Shown: positions 1-12,110, numbered from the stretch's first letter. The stretch is DNA of 64,000 bases from Cordylochernes scorpioides (GCA_030710605.1 CP092865.1:138646840-138710839), one strand, 5' to 3'. Notes: generated by a model from the sequence alone, not told the origin. Translations and numbers: made by a program.

Positions 1-424
1 GAGGTATTGAATCAGACACAAATAGAGATTATATAATCTGAACCTAGTACTTGCGATAAAACACACGTACACCACTGATTAGCATCTTAGACGGTTTCAA
101 CTTTAAATGATTACTTCAGAAGATAGATTATTGTTTTTATTTTCTGATCAGAAAGTGAGATAGTGCAGGGGATGTCAAAATCTGCCTCACAGATGCCAAA
201 CTGGATGAAAGGATACCAATGACGGAAGGATAATTTTTCTGATTCAAAGGACAAATGTTGTAGGAACTTCAGTACCTAGCTGAGAAGTTGTTCGTAACGT
301 CTTGAGGTGTACGGATAGATACTGGATGGCATCAGCATCTACTAGTAGAACGATGGAGTGATTTGAGGCGAGAAACAAATTCCTCGGATAACTTGGGCTG
401 CACAGCATCGATCTATTGATTTCT

Positions 425-1810
425 GCCGGGTCACCACTCAGGTGGCTCAGCACTTCCACACCTCGTGTACAGTAGTCAGTCTCCCGTGAGACACTGCAAA
501 CATGGCCGTCTCTCCTGCCGGGTCACCACTCAGGTGGCTCAGCACTTCCACACCTCGTGTACAGTAGTCAGTCTCCCGTGAGACACTGCAAACATGGCCG
601 CTCTCTCCTGCCGGGTCACCACTCAGGTGGCTCAGCACTTCCACACCTCGTGTACAGTAGTCAGTCTCCCGTGAGACACTGCAAACATGGCGGCTCTCTC
701 CTGCCGGGTCACCACTCAGTGGCTCAGAACTTCCACACCTCGTGTACAGTAGTCAGTCTCCCGTGAGACACTACAAACATGGCCGTCTCTCCTGCCGGGT
801 CACCACTCAGGTGGCTCAGCACTTCCACATCTCGTGTACAGTAGTCAGTCTCCCGTGAGACACTGCAAACATGGCGGCTCTCTCCTGCCGGGTCACCACT
901 CAGGTGGTTCAGCACTTCCACACCTCGTGTACAGTAGTCAGTCTCCCGTGAGACACTACAAACATGGCCGTCTCTCCTGCCGGGTCACCACTCAGGTGGC
1001 TCAGCACTTCCACATCTCGTGTACAGTAGTCAGTCTCCCGTGAGACACTGCAAACATGGCCGCTCTCTCCTGCCGGGTCACCACTCAGGTGGCTCAGCAC
1101 TTCCACACCTCGTGTACAGTAGTCAGTCTCCCGTGAGACACTGCAAACATGGCCGTCTCTCCTGCCGGGTCACCACTCAGGTGGCTCAGCACTTCCACAC
1201 CTCGTGTAAAGTAGTCAGTCTCCCGTGAGACACTGCAAACATGGCCGTCTCTCCTGCCGGGTCACCACTCAGGTGGCTCAGCACTTCCACACCTCGTGTA
1301 CAGTAGTCAGTCTCCCGTGAGACACTGCAAACATGGCCGCTCTCTCCTGCCGGGTCACCACTCAGGTGGCTCAGCACTTCCACACCTCGTGTAAAGTAGT
1401 CAGTCTCCCGTGAGACACTGCAAACATGGCCGTCTCTCCTGCCGGGTCACCACTCAGGTGGCTCAGCACTTCCACACCTCGTGTAAAGTAGTCAGTCTCC
1501 CGTGAGACACTGCAAACATGGCCGCTCTCTCCTGCCGGGTCACCACTCAGGTGGCTCAGCACTTCCACACCTCGTGTAAAGTAGTCAGTCTCCCGTGAGA
1601 CACTGCAAACATGGCCGTCTCTCCTGCCGGGTCACCACTCAGGTGGTTCAGCACTTCCACACCTCGTGTACAGTAGTCAGACTCCCGTGAGACACTGCAA
1701 ACATGGCCGCTCTCTCCTGCCGGGTCACCACTCAGTGGCTCAGCACTTCCACACCTCGTGTACAGTAGTCAGTCTCCCGTGAGACACTGCAAACATGGCC
1801 GCTCTCTCCT
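425..1810. repeat. Minisatellite, about 15 units of 92-93 bp
   Basis: Tandem units begin GCCGGGTCACCACTCAGG and carry GTGAGACACTGCAAACATGG. Unit length alternates between 92 and 93 bp, so neither strand keeps one frame for more than about two units. Units here read GACCCGGCAG on the minus strand, where the partner array at 37440-38262 reads GACCTAGCAG. Short open stretches inside are by-products of the repeat; I see no evidence that they are genes. Confidence 0.95.
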
Positions 1811-2252
1811 GAAGTTTGCCAATAATTCTGTCATTTCAAGCCAAGTCATGAAGGATCTTCAAACGAAAAATTAAAAAATATTCAATATGGTTTTTCAATC
1901 GTGAAAAGCTATCTTATATTATAATTTTTAGTAATTTCTTCATTTCAATATATCAAACCTATATTGGCTTTTATATGCCAACTTTGATACTTCAGAGTCT
2001 CACTGTGCCTTTTCAACGTAAACTTCTAATACACTGGTAGGTTTTAACCGAATTATAAAATCTTATTGCATGCATCTTCTGTGCCCATACAGACGGAATT
2101 GTAGGTTTATCTTCCTGTGTAGAAATACTATATCATTTATTTTCATATTTTGCTATATAAAAAGGGTGAGCAATCCATATTAAATTATATTAAAGTGATG
2201 CCTAATTTGGATTTTTGTTTAGAAAGAGAGATAGATTGAATCATTTACCATT
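1811..2252. other. Gene-free AT-rich stretch shared with the other arm
   Basis: No gene is seen. The stretch matches 37070-37440 in reverse, but about 240 bp that encode a LINE tail in the other arm (36800-37050) are missing here. The break lies near 2170-2190. Confidence 0.6.
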
Positions 2253-2847
2253 ATCTACTTATATATTTGCCTTATTCTGTCTGTTTGTCTGTTTGTCTGA
2301 AGCTCACGGATAGAATGCGCGCTCATTGGCTGCAAGGGAACACGTGTCCTCCCTGCCCCCCTCTAGACAACCCTGTTATTCAAAAACCATACATCCAATC
2401 GCCATGAAATTCTGGGATATTATTAGGTATATCCCCGGAAAGGTTTTCGAAAAATAATTTCTTGAATATCTTGAATATCCTTAGAGTTATTTGCAGAATT
2501 GTAGATATAACTCGCAAGCAGCGCCGCCAGACGGTGATAGGCTTAAGCTTGCTGCTCCACCCCTGTTGACCTTGGGACGTCGTGTGAGTCACAGCATGAT
2601 GCAACAAAAAACACTCTCTCTGGGGATTGCGGCGTCAACAACCTGTAAGTTTGTGCCTCTCTCATAAACCTGTCTATACAGACCACCCTGTCTATAGCGA
2701 CCACTCTAGACAACCCTGTTATCAGCTGTGTGATACATCCACCTGTCTATACAGACCACCCTGTTAATAGCGACCACCCAAGTCAACGTTTTTAGAATAT
2801 ATTCGCACTCGGGTAAACCCCGGGCGTTGCCCGGGCCATTCGTCTAG
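2253..2847 (-). repeat. GC-headed interspersed element (CTAG family), arm-specific
   Basis: Read on the minus strand it starts CTAGACGAATGGCCCGGGCAAC, has a GC-rich middle with a CACGTG-like core, and ends in a short pyrimidine/CAGA run followed by ATATAAGTAGAT. The same head, middle or tail occurs at 7512-8106, 41163-41998, 55287-55540 and 60500-61216. It interrupts sequence that is continuous in the other arm near 36720-36740. It encodes nothing recognisable. Class is unknown: no clear terminal inverted repeats and no clear poly-A. Confidence 0.6.
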
Positions 2848-3714
2848 TTCCTAATAACAGAATTTCTCAAACTTTGTAATGATTCAGTTTGTTTTTTAAA
2901 ACGATTTGCTGTGAATCTCATATAGTTTTATTTTATATAAACTAATAATATACATTATATATTAATAATATACGTGTATAATGATAAAATAAAAATAATA
3001 AACAAATTGAATCAGGATTTTAATCTAAAATAAATCATGTCAACCGGAAAAAAGTATTTTTCGACCATCGTTGTGGTGTATTTAGGTTGATTTAAAAGTA
3101 GAAATATATTTTAGGCTTTATTTATTTAAATGGCTTTTATTATATTACACCGTATTAGATGCAAGCTTAAGAACTATAAGTTAACAATCTAATTATATGA
3201 TGATAAATTATATGTTATGATATATACAATATATCGCAGAATCTGTGGATTCAATATTATTATTATATTAATATATTATATACAATATTAAATTATATAA
3301 TTAAAATATAAATATACGACAATCGTGTGTTTGTCGTCTGCCTTCGCACGGTTGCCAGATAAAATAATGCACTATATATTCACTTTAATTTACAACAGTT
3401 AGTATATATTTCGTTGTAATATTATTCTATGAATAATGTTTATAAGTATTTAAAATGATCTTACCTTTGTATATGCAGGTAGAAGGCTGTTGTATGCAAT
3501 GTGTCTATGAAGTTAGAATTCCTTTAAGAGGTGACATGTACAATGGGACTTGATCCAATTGTCTGCAGACAAGGTAAGGAAAGTTGTCGTCTGAAGAGGG
3601 TAAACAGTTTGAGTGGGAGCTAAAAATGCCAGACGGTTCCAGGTTGGGAAGTTGCGAAATCTGAAGGTGAAAATACATTCTCATCAAACAAGAGATTTCC
3701 TTTTTTTTATGAAA
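2848..3714. other. AT-rich stretch without genes
   Basis: This aligns in reverse to 35018-35310 plus 36430-36720. The other arm carries about 1.1 kb of extra insertions here (a LINE tail, a palindromic SINE and a MITE). The stretch at 3505-3732 has an open frame in both arms, but there is no sign of a protein family. Confidence 0.6.
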
Positions 3715-4310
3715 ATACACTCGTGGAGACAAAACTTAAGGAATTTGTACCTTTTAGCATTTATATCGGGATTCAGATAATAACGTTGAAAGATATTACA
3801 GTGACCTTTATTGATGATACACGAGATAACCAAGTGTGTATACACTCATGAACAAAACTTAAGGAAGTTGTACCTTTTAGCATATATATCGGGATTCAGA
3901 TAATAACTTTGGAATATATTTAATACACAGTGACCTTTATTGAAGATACACGAGATAACCAAGTGTGTATACACTCATGAACAAAACTTAAGGAAGTTGT
4001 ACCTTTTAGCATGTATATCGGGATTCAGACAATAACTTTGAAATATATTACAGTGACCTTTATTGAAGATACACGAGATAAGCAAGTGTGTATGCACTCA
4101 TGAACAAAACTTAAGGAAGTTGTACCTTTTAGCATGTATATCGGGATTCAGACAATAACTTTGGAATATATTTAATACACAGTGACCTTTATTGAAGACA
4201 CACGAGATAACCAAGTTTGAACAAAAATATCGCTGTCTCTTTAAAAAAATACATCTGAGAGGCGGCATCAAAATACGACACTTCCTGAGGTTTTGTCAAT
4301 GAGTGTAGAT
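3715..4310. repeat. Clustered Tc1/mariner-like MITE copies
   Basis: Four successive copies share ACTCATGAACAAAACTTAAG and AGTGACCTTTATTGAAGA, with a unit near 125-130 bp. The end sequence resembles the start of Tc1/mariner terminal repeats and is often flanked by TA. Other copies are at 12455-12659, 12833-13066, 34562-35035, 38866-39020 and 43980-44145. No transposase is present. The superfamily assignment is an inference from the termini. Confidence 0.7.
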
Positions 4311-4640
4311 TGTGAAGGCTTGGCTCATCAGTGATGAACCCTTCCAGAAAATCCACCGTTGTGAGTTATTTGCAGAAAGGCATTGCTCTATGCAAATATT
4401 TATAAATATTATTTATACTGTCCTCTAATCTTATTTCCATATAGCTTCTTTACATACCTAAACAAAGAATTCCTTTCTGGCACCAGGTATAAAACAGATT
4501 AGCCCAATATTATATTGAATACATACATGCAATAACACAGCAGTCTGGTCAATTAAATTGACCAAACCACTGGAAGGGTTTGCCACTGATGAGCCAGGCC
4601 CTCCCAATATTTTTCATCGCAGTATGGACATTAGGAATAG
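4311..4640. repeat. MITE with inverted GGCTCATCAGTGGTGAACCC ends
   Basis: Inverted segments GGCTTGGCTCATCAGTGATG (about 4317) and its reverse complement near 4590 face each other. Each is followed by a short motif resembling CATCGCAGTAAGGACAGTAG. The family recurs at 18060-18400, 34258-34560, 43265-43365, 44330-44400 and 59040-59400. It is non-coding. Confidence 0.65.
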
Positions 4641-4734
4641 TTTCAATTACAAAATAAAAATCGTACTAACATTTTATCATTTCTTATACAAATTTATATG
4701 TAAATTGGTGCCTCGTATTACAATGGTTTTAAAT

Positions 4735-4925
4735 ATATTGCCACGTGGAAAATTAGGGTAGACAAAAACATCAGGAGGAGACAACAATTTATTTCAGGCA
4801 AGAACAAACTATGAATGGTAAACAAAAGATAAGCCACGAGGGAAATTTACAGAGTAGCAAAATATAAACATAAAAATGACTACTCTGTTAATAAAAATAA
4901 TAAATACTTTGTTACAATATATTGG
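4735..4925. repeat. Interspersed repeat, third copy outside the IR1 arms
   Basis: The segment around CCACGTGGAAAATTAGGG with a TCAGGAGGAGACAACAATTT core matches 33960-34135 in reverse (arm partner). It also matches 54935-55145 in the same orientation, outside the arm pair. It is therefore a dispersed element in its own right. Class unknown. Confidence 0.5.
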
Positions 4926-5015
4926 ATCAAAATATCATTTATTTTACCAATATTTCAGTCGTCTGAACGCCAACCTTTATCAAGTTGTTGACACATATTA
5001 AATATAATATAATAT

Positions 5016-5411
5016 ACTGCGGCTTGTGATTATAAAACAACACTTGAAGTTACACCGCATGAGTTTCTTTTCAATGAAAAATCAAAATTTATTTCAAAGT
5101 GAAATATTGACTATTTCTAACCTTTTTGGATGAGGTATGAAAGGGTGAATTATGAAGAGTAATGATGAACGGAAAAATAAAAGTGTCCAGGGATGGGAAA
5201 CGAACCCACAATGTTCTGCTTACCGGGCAGATGCCATGTCCACTTGGCTACCCTGGACACTTTTATTTTTCCGTTCATCATTACTCTTCATAATTCACCC
5301 TTTCATACCTCATACAAAAAGGTTAGAAATAGTCAATATTTCACTTTGAAATAAATTTTGATTTTTCATTGAAAAGAAACTCATGCAGTGTAACTTCAAG
5401 TGTTGTTTTAC
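5016..5411. repeat. Palindromic (head-to-head) tRNA-headed SINE
   Basis: Two arms of about 150 bp are reverse complements of each other. Each carries CTCATGC, TTTCATTGAAAAG, GGTTAGAAATAGTC and TTTTTCCGTTCATC. The tRNA-like head lies in the centre. The monomer at 60152-60424 has one tail only, so this copy looks like two SINEs fused at the head. The partner copy in the other arm is 33470-33850. Confidence 0.75.
5186..5257 (-). tRNA. tRNA-like SINE head, anticodon position GGT (Thr-like)
   Basis: The 72-nt cloverleaf-like segment has a 7-bp acceptor TCCAGGG/CCCTGGA and a B-box-like GGGTTCGTTTCCC. Its anticodon stem TCTGC/GCAGA encloses CCGGTAA, placing GGT at the anticodon. Position 33 is C instead of the near-universal U, and a T-rich run follows the 3' end like a pol III terminator. 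Missing U33 and its place inside a repeat argue that it is a SINE head, not a working tRNA. Confidence 0.5.
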
Positions 5412-5694
5412 ATATTAAATATGTTATAAAACCTTGATAAAGGTTGGCGTTAAGCCAAACTGAAATATTGGTATAATAAATGCGATTTTGATCCAAATAT
5501 ATACCTTTTTAATTAAAGATTTATTTATGGATTTTCTATTTTCAAAATATATTCATTTGTATTGATATTTTTTGGATGACCCACTAAAACCTACCATTCG
5601 ATAAATATATTAATTCATTGATATTAAAATTGTATAATATTTTAACAATACAATTTAAAAAGCCAAATTAAATATTAATTCGTTTTTAAATATA

Positions 5695-5872
5695 CAGTTA
5701 AACCTGTCTATAGCGCCCCCTCTTGGGACTCACCAAAATAGGGTGCTATAGAGAGGGGGTGCTATAGACAGGTCGCTTTTAATTTAAATCGCATCGTACT
5801 ACGTATTTAAAATCAGGCGCTATAGAGAGGGAGGCCCTATTTAGAGGGGGGCGCTATAGACAGGTTTAACTG
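5695..5872. repeat. TA-flanked MITE with CAGTTAAACCTGTCTATAGC ends
   Basis: Near-perfect inverted ends CAGTTAAACCTG...CAGGTTTAACTG are flanked by TA on both sides. The partner copy is at 33005-33181. The end pattern (CAGT, purine-rich start, AACCT) resembles pogo/Tigger terminal repeats. It is non-autonomous and non-coding. Confidence 0.75.
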
Positions 5873-6604
5873 TATATATTTTTTAAATGAGCGCAACTAT
5901 AATAAAATAAATAGAGATTCCAAGGCTAAGTTTCATGTACAACTTTTCTATTTTAAAGCTTTCATACTTATCAGTCATTTAACAGGAATATCACATTAAC
6001 AAATTAATAATAATATCGTATATATTATTATAATTTGCATATGAGCAACTAATATTTATAAATTAAAAAATATATATTTTAAAAACTTTTTAATATAAAA
6101 TATTTTTAAAGAAAACGGCATATGTTTGTTATTTCAATATTTTTATTCCTAAAGTTTTTTCCCTAAAATATTAGGAGTGAATTGAAAGGATCAATATGGC
6201 GCCAAGAACGATTGCGGCAGACGAAACCTTCAGATTTAATGATGTGGATGAAAGGATCTTTTGGCCGGGAAATTTCTATTTATGATATTAGTCTTTCCTT
6301 TAAAGAATATATAACAACACTCATAAGAGCCGTTTATAGCATTGAATAGATTCGTGGAATTTTAGATATTTTTATCACAATAGGCGTGGTATTTTGATAA
6401 TATCCACAATTAATCATCAATAAAAATAGGGATATATATACGAAATTTAATAGGTTCTGCAGAATATTTATCATAAATAGACAGCTTTATGCTGCTTGAG
6501 GAACTATACTACTATGCGACTTGATTTACATTAATGTAAATAATTAATAAGTTACTTTAGAATTGTTGGGAAAAAAATTATATATTCGTAGAGGGAGAGA
6601 AAAA
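5873..6604. other. AT-rich stretch without genes
   Basis: This is shared in reverse with about 31920-33004. I see no gene in either arm. One short segment, near 6190-6260 (ATGGCGCCAAGAACGATTGC), is well kept in both arms, but no reading frame is shared. Confidence 0.55.
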
Positions 6605-6715
6605 AAAACAACAACAATGGGTTTATATAGTCTCAAGCCGCGACATCTGGCGGTCGATTTTACAGAGTAGTTTGATCTAGGAAATATAATTTTTTAAATT
6701 AAATAAAAATATATG

Positions 6716-6759
<44 letters not shown>

Positions 6760-7260
6760 TTTAATGGCACATATTGGATCAAAATATAATTTATTTTACA
6801 AATATTGCAGTTGGTTGAACGCCAACCTTTTTTAACCTTGATCCAATATATGCCTTTTTAATTAAATATTTATTTATGGATTGCTCTATTTTCAATATAT
6901 ATTGTCACAAAGTTGGTCTTCCCTAATTTTCCACGTTATATAAAAATATTTTATTTAATGTTATATTTCATAGGTTTAAATATTCTGTTTTATATCTACC
7001 ACCAGATGTCGGGACTTTCCCTATATAAAACCGATTGTTGTTGTTTCTCGATGGCCGGTTCAAACCGTTTGTAAATTATGTAAATAAGTATTTTCATTTT
7101 TTAGTTTCTTACGCCTTAAGCCAGGCAGTACTTTTACCAAATTATGTTTTTTTTATATATGTATATATTCCTTTGGCTCAATTGAAGCTATTTTTGATTA
7201 CTAATTTTATTTAATTTTTGCCACGACTCCAGAACAATATCGTAAAATACTCATGGATAC
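6605..7260. repeat. Composite inverted repeat around an (AT)n tract
   Basis: AACAACAACAATGGGTTTAT near 6609 and its reverse complement near 7035 bracket a (TA)n tract (6719-6756) and a MITE fragment. A related copy with the CTGGCGGTCGAT motif is at 61330-61575. This segment is absent from arm 1-right. No coding sequence is seen. Confidence 0.5.
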
Positions 7261-7511
7261 CAAAATCAACTACTAAAATGTAAATTTAAATAACTTTCAC
7301 TCTCTCTCTCTCTAAACTATAAATAATTTGTATATATATATTTAAAAACTATGTACATAAAATAGATTAAACATTTACATGTAAATATCCACATAGGATA
7401 TAGCGTGTGTTTTGTAATAAATAAAAAAATAAATAAATCAAGCAAAAGCTAATAATTCTGTTTATATCAAAATAATTCAAAATCATCAGAAATCTTTTTA
7501 TTTATAGTATA

Positions 7512-8106
7512 CTAGACGAATGACCCGGGCAACGCCCGGTTTTACACGATTAAATGTAGTATTCAAACACATAAAACATAGCAAAATAAAACATAGCAAA
7601 TATAGCAAGGGCAGTTATTTTAAACGGCGAATTAGATCAGTTATAGCAAAAAATGAAAATATATATGTAAATATGTGAAATAGTTATAAATTATAAAACC
7701 TGTAAATATAGTTAAGGACTTGCATTGTAATTAAGAAAAAGCTTCAGGTGACCTGCCGGCGGCTCGCGCCCGTTGGCTGCCGGCGAGCACGTGACTTCCC
7801 TGTGCGCGCGTAGCTGTCGGCGAGGGCCCACGCGACCGCCCGCCATTCGCGCGCGCCGCCGGCAGGACGCCTGAGTGTTCTAGAGGGCGCTGCTCGTGAG
7901 CTAAGTAGAATAATTTGAATATATAGTTTTAATAATTGATTTATATATTTTTTAAAATAGCCTATCGTCATCCCCGTTATTTTTTACCTATGTATGGAAA
8001 TTTTGGTTTGAATTAGTGAACTACTGCGAATTTGTATACAGGACATACAAACCAACAAACATACAAACAGACAAACATACAAACATTCATTTATATATAT
8101 ATAGAT
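7512..8106 (+). repeat. GC-headed interspersed element (CTAG family), long copy
   Basis: It starts CTAGACGAATGACCCGGGCA and has a GC-rich core at 7750-7890 containing GAGCACGTGACTTCCCTG. It ends in ACAAACATACAAACA repeats followed by TATATATATAGAT. The order of head, GC core and tail matches the copy at 2253-2847. It is present only in arm 1-left. It encodes no recognisable protein. Confidence 0.6.
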
Positions 8107-8159
8107 ATATCGTAATTTAAACAATGTGATATGTAAGTAATAAAGTATGACGTCTTTTC

Positions 8160-8560
8160 TAGTCGTCTAAAAGTGACACCAGCTTGCCAGCGGACACCCG
8201 GGGGATCTAGAGAGGGACAAAAAGGGGCGTTGGTCCGGATGTTGACAGTTAGTTAGGTTACAGTGGATATTTTCGGACAGGGCCTGCTCAGTGCTAGGTC
8301 TCACGGCGGCCCTCGTGGCCGCCGTTTTGGCTCCTCTCTTCCCCCGCGGCTTCATTCAGGACGCCGAGCTTTCCTCAGTTAATCTTCAACTTTTCCCTGG
8401 TCCTGGTGCCACGTGAGACGTACTAGAAGAGCGTCTTTTTATCCCAAACTTTGTCCTTACTGTCCCGTGCGGACTTCCCACTCTGCACGCCTTGCCACTC
8501 AACCCCGACTGTTTCCAACTCACTTGTTGGCTTACCCGGGTTTACGACATATATATTTCC
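8160..8560. other. GC-richer unrecognised insert with a duplicated end
   Basis: The base composition clearly differs from the flanks. The last part (about 8471-8556) recurs at about 9132-9217, beginning GGACTTCCCACTCTGCACGC in both. No reading frame resembles a known family. It may be part of a retroelement or an LTR. Confidence 0.35.
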
Positions 8561-8984
8561 ATAACACTTGTGTTTTCATTTTCAACGCTATATAATATCA
8601 CGTCAAAATGATAATCGTTCAAAGTAAACTAGTTTTATGGAATAAAATAAATATGAAAAGTTACTAATTAAGGTTTCTCAATAAGGAAATTTCTATATAA
8701 AAACTGAAAAAGGTATTATTTAGCTTCAATAATTGTTATTTTTTAGCTAAAAATTTTGTTATTTATCAGCAATTCTGAATTTAAAAGTTTAAAACGTCAA
8801 TATTAAATTTTTTAAAATGTTATTTATTATTTATTAATATATTTTCATTATTATTTTCAATAAAATTCCCCTTATTTTATATATTAAATCTTAAAATATT
8901 CTCTATCAAATTTTAAAATATTCGATATTGTCGTGAAATTAGTTTAATGTATGGGAAACCTAAATTAACTGAGATTATTTGTGA

Positions 8985-9131
8985 ACAAATGAGTGTCACC
9001 TGAAGAAAGAAACATTATTCAAACAGAAAGTGGACAAGATGTTGAATTCTATAACAATTCAACCATCAGGATATTCCCTGGTCATCTGACGTCTTAGTTA
9101 AAAATAAAAATGGAAATAGTGACAATTTTCT
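8985..9131 (+). pseudogene. Short gypsy reverse transcriptase fragment
   Basis: This is the counterpart of 31430-31560 in the other arm, where a longer decayed RT is visible. Here only the part around the PWSS-x-VLVK-like motif survives before homology breaks at about 9131. Frames are broken. It is identified mainly through the longer partner. Confidence 0.4.
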
Positions 9132-9206
9132 GGACTTCCCACTCTGCACGCCTCGCCACTCAACCCCGACTGCTTCCAACTCACTTGTTGTCTTACCCGG
9201 GTTTAC

Positions 9207-9242
<36 letters not shown>

Positions 9243-9883
9243 ACAGTTGAAGTTCGTTTTATGTATAAAAGAAACATTCGCGCTTTTAAATCATTTTATT
9301 TTATATATATGCTGTTATAATATATTTATATATTCATACAAATCCCAAAAAAGCGTTTATTTAATTCAAAAATGTCCTCAATAAAATCAAAAAACATATA
9401 TATTTCCTTATTAAAATTTTAAAAAACACACTTAACATTTTAGAGATTAAACTGTTAAACCCACTCGGATTTTTTTTTTACTGCTATTGAGTCGAGCTCA
9501 TCTAAAAATTCTTTCATTAAACATTTCTTGTTAGTGGTATAGAAGAACAAATAATAAAATAAAAAGTAAATAGGAGAAAATTAAGGTATACATTTTTAAT
9601 TCGAAGTCCTTAAATTAACGTTAAAATATTAAGGAGGTAAAAATGCTGGTCTTAAATTATAAATTTAAATGGAAGATTTTTTTTACCTGATATTTTGTCT
9701 CTCTCTATTTTTTTGAAATAAATATTTATACAAATGAAAACACCAAAATGCCGATGTTTATTTTGACAAATAAATCAAACTTCCAGCGGTTTCGTCAGTT
9801 TAAATTGGAATCAGATTGCGCGCAAATGCACCGTAATTTATATACCTAGAGATGTCCTAGAGGTGAGGCGAACAGAGCAGTCA

Positions 9884-10367
9884 TGATAATCATGTTGGGT
9901 AGTTTAGTTGTCAAATTATATTGACAAATATTTGCAATCTTATCATATCTTATCTCAGGTTTTAGTGGAAATAATTTTTGTTTTCGTTTGTTTGTGAACA
10001 AATCTCTCCCGCCTTCTCATTGGACGAATGTGGCCATGTTTGTATATAAAGGGGGCTAGGGTATGGGTCGAGACGGCGAGTGTGAGGGATTATCATGTGG
10101 GGACGCTTAAAGTGTTCTCTGCGTGCTATATCCCTGTCTGGCAATCTCTTCGCATACCTGTGTAACCCCGGTCCGATCCCTACCTAAGCAGCAATAAAGC
10201 TAAGTACTGTTTTTTTTTTATTTTATTTAACAAATTGTGATTTATTATTTACTTTTTTTTTGGTTTTGTACTTTTGAGTCCACGATTTTTCTGTGTTTAA
10301 GTTACTCTTACTGTAGGCCCTAGTATATTGTATTTGTGTGTTAACCCGTAAATAGTAACTTTTGTCA
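9884..10367 (+). mobile_element. Solo LTR of a Ty3/gypsy-like element
   Basis: It starts TGATAATCATG and ends TTTTGTCA, with AGTCA before and (T)AGTCA after as a likely target duplication. Inside are TATATAAAGGGGG near 10043 and AATAAA at 10193-10198, the expected order of promoter and polyadenylation signal. The partner LTR at 29543-30024 is followed by a PBS and gag. Here the internal part is missing and flanking sequence resumes, as expected after LTR-LTR recombination. Confidence 0.7.
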
Positions 10368-10373
10368 TAGTCA

Positions 10374-11115
10374 CTGCCTTTTACTTTGAGCTTTCCATAC
10401 ATATACACATATAGAAAGCAGTTCGATTTTGCATATCCAAATGCACCAGAGTTCATTTGGCTACATTGTGTTGTCGAATTTATGCAAATATCGAGGGCCT
10501 ACAAAAAGTATTCAATGTGGGATTCGTTCTCTGATCGTTGTATCGAAGATCAAAGATGTAAGCCTTTCTTCCATCTAATATTACTTAATGCCTTAATCAT
10601 CCCTAAAGCTTGTGTTGAAGCATCTTCCATTTATGAAGATTTTCCAATTTTCCTGAAATGCTCTTCAATACCCAACTCTTTCTAGAAAAAGATCTTAGGA
10701 ATTAGTCTTTATTTTCGAAGGTGGATTATTGAAGGTTTAGTTGACAATAGATAAACTATATCTATTAGCACACTTGTTAATAAACATTTCACCCAATTTA
10801 TAATTAAGGTTATAACATTTATATATACCTATAAACTTCAAACTTTTGTCGGTTATTTCCACATATTGCAATTACGAAGTTTGAAATAACTTGCTCAAAT
10901 ATTAGTTATTGAAACTTTATCTTTCAGATACCAACGGCTCTTCGATTAGAATCCAAGTTGCATAAATCCTTTAATTAGATGTCATATGCAAATTTAGCAG
11001 GGCCTGAGCCAATAATCCGGGGCCGAACAAAGAACCAGATCGACTGCAATTAGGTTGGATTTGGGAAGGAAAAAGAGATTATGGGGACGTTGTTAGATAA
11101 TTAGTTGGCAGGGAG
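10374..11115. other. Unrecognised sequence beyond the IR1-L breakpoint
   Basis: Homology to arm 1-right stops at the LTR end. The other contig continues into the retroelement interior. An open stretch of 99 codons (10386-10685, plus) matches no family that I recognise, and minus-strand frames contain stops. No gene is called. Confidence 0.4.
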
Positions 11116-12110
11116 GTTTAAGGTACTGGGGCGTCGTAAATGGTTCTAAGATTGGGACTTTTTGTCCGTTTTTTTTCTCATTGTTTCTGTGCGTCTGTTT
11201 AGAAGTAAGAATTCAGGTACTGGGGCGTCGTAAATGGTTCTAAGATTGGGACTTTTTGTCCGTCTTTTCTCATTGTTTCTGTGCGTCTGTTTAGAAGTAA
11301 GAATTCAGGTACTGGGACGTCGTAAATGGTTCTAAGATTGGGAATTTTTGACCGTCTTTTCTCATTGTTTTTGTGCGTCTGTTTAGAAGTAAGAATTCAG
11401 GTACTGGGACGTCGTAAATGGTTCTAAGATTGGGACTTTTTGTCCGTCTTTTCTCATTGTTTCTGCGCGTCTGTTTAGAAGGAGGAATTCAGGTACTGGG
11501 GCGTCGTAAATGGGTCTAAGATTGGGACTTTTTGTCCGTCTTTTCTCATTGTTTCTGCGCGTCTGTTTAGAAGGAGGAATTCAGGTACTGGGGCGTCGTA
11601 AATGGGTCTAAGATTGGGACTTTTTGTCCGTCTTTTCCCATTGTTTCTGCGCGTCTGTTTAGAAGGAGGAATTCAGGTACTGGGGCGTCTTAAATGGGTC
11701 TAAGAGAGATTGGGACTTTTTGTCCTTTTTTTTCTCATTGTTTTTGTGCGTCTGTTTAGAAGGAAGAATTCAGGTACTGGGGCGTCGTAAATGGTTCTAA
11801 GATTGGAAATTTTGTCCTTCTTTTCTCATTGTTTTTGAACGTCTGTTTTGAAGGAAGAATTCAGGTACTGGGGCGTCGTAAATGGGTCTAAGATTGGGAC
11901 TTTTTGTCCGTCTTTTCCCATTGTTTCTGCGCGTCTGTTTAGAAGGAGGAATTCAGGTACTGGGGCGTCGTAAATGGGTCTAAGATTGGGGCTTTTTGTC
12001 CTTTTTTTCTCATTGTTTTTGAACGTCTGTTTGAAATAAAAAATTCAGGTACTGGGACGTCGTAAATGGGTCTAAGATGGGGACTTTTGTCCGTCTTTTC
12101 TCGTTTATTT
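11116..12110. repeat. Minisatellite, about 11 units of about 92 bp
   Basis: Units begin GGTACTGGGGCGTCGTAAAT and carry GATTGGGACTTTTTGTCC and GCGTCTGTTTAGAAG. Unit starts fall at 11122, 11216, 11308 and 11400, and so on. More degenerate relatives trail to about 12420. It is unrelated in sequence to the 92-93 bp array at 425-1810. Confidence 0.95.

Larger units (their letters stand above)
4915..5515. repeat. MITE split by a palindromic SINE
   Basis: Outer inverted ends near 4915-4990 and 5430-5515 carry TTTACCAATATTTCAG and GCCAACCTTTATCAAG. The same MITE is seen without the insertion at 36230-36455. Inside it lies the palindromic SINE of 5016-5411. The nested order shows that the SINE came second. 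Confidence 0.65.
1..10373. repeat. Left arm of inverted duplication 1 (IR1-L)
   Basis: This arm is the reverse complement of about 29543-38712. Landmarks match in reverse order: the 92-93 bp minisatellite (425-1810 with 37440-38262), the block at 3480-3740 (35018-35300), the palindromic SINE (5016-5411 with 33470-33850), the MITE at 5695-5872 (33005-33181), and the LTR (9884-10367 with 29543-30024). Identity looks like roughly 93-98 percent by eye. Insertions found only in this arm are 2253-2847 and most of 6605-8810. Homology is still visible at base 15 or so, so the arm probably continues beyond the window start. It could be a true inverted duplication or an alternative haplotype placed inverted. 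Confidence 0.85.

Noticed and set aside
557-1568. Series of 65-69 codon frames on both strands
   Set aside because: By-products of the 92/93-bp minisatellite that break every two units.
425-1810. CRISPR-like array
   Set aside because: Units are contiguous repeats without unique spacers, in a eukaryotic repeat context.
5186-5257. Functional tRNA-Thr gene
   Set aside because: C at position 33, several decayed copies with the same flanks and SINE tails show it is a repeat head.
7750-7890. CpG-island promoter of a host gene
   Set aside because: The GC-rich stretch is the core of a CTAG-family element seen in other copies, and no gene follows it.
10386-10685. 99-codon plus-strand frame as a gene
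   Set aside because: No recognisable domain, and it begins at the LTR boundary; kept only as unrecognised sequence.
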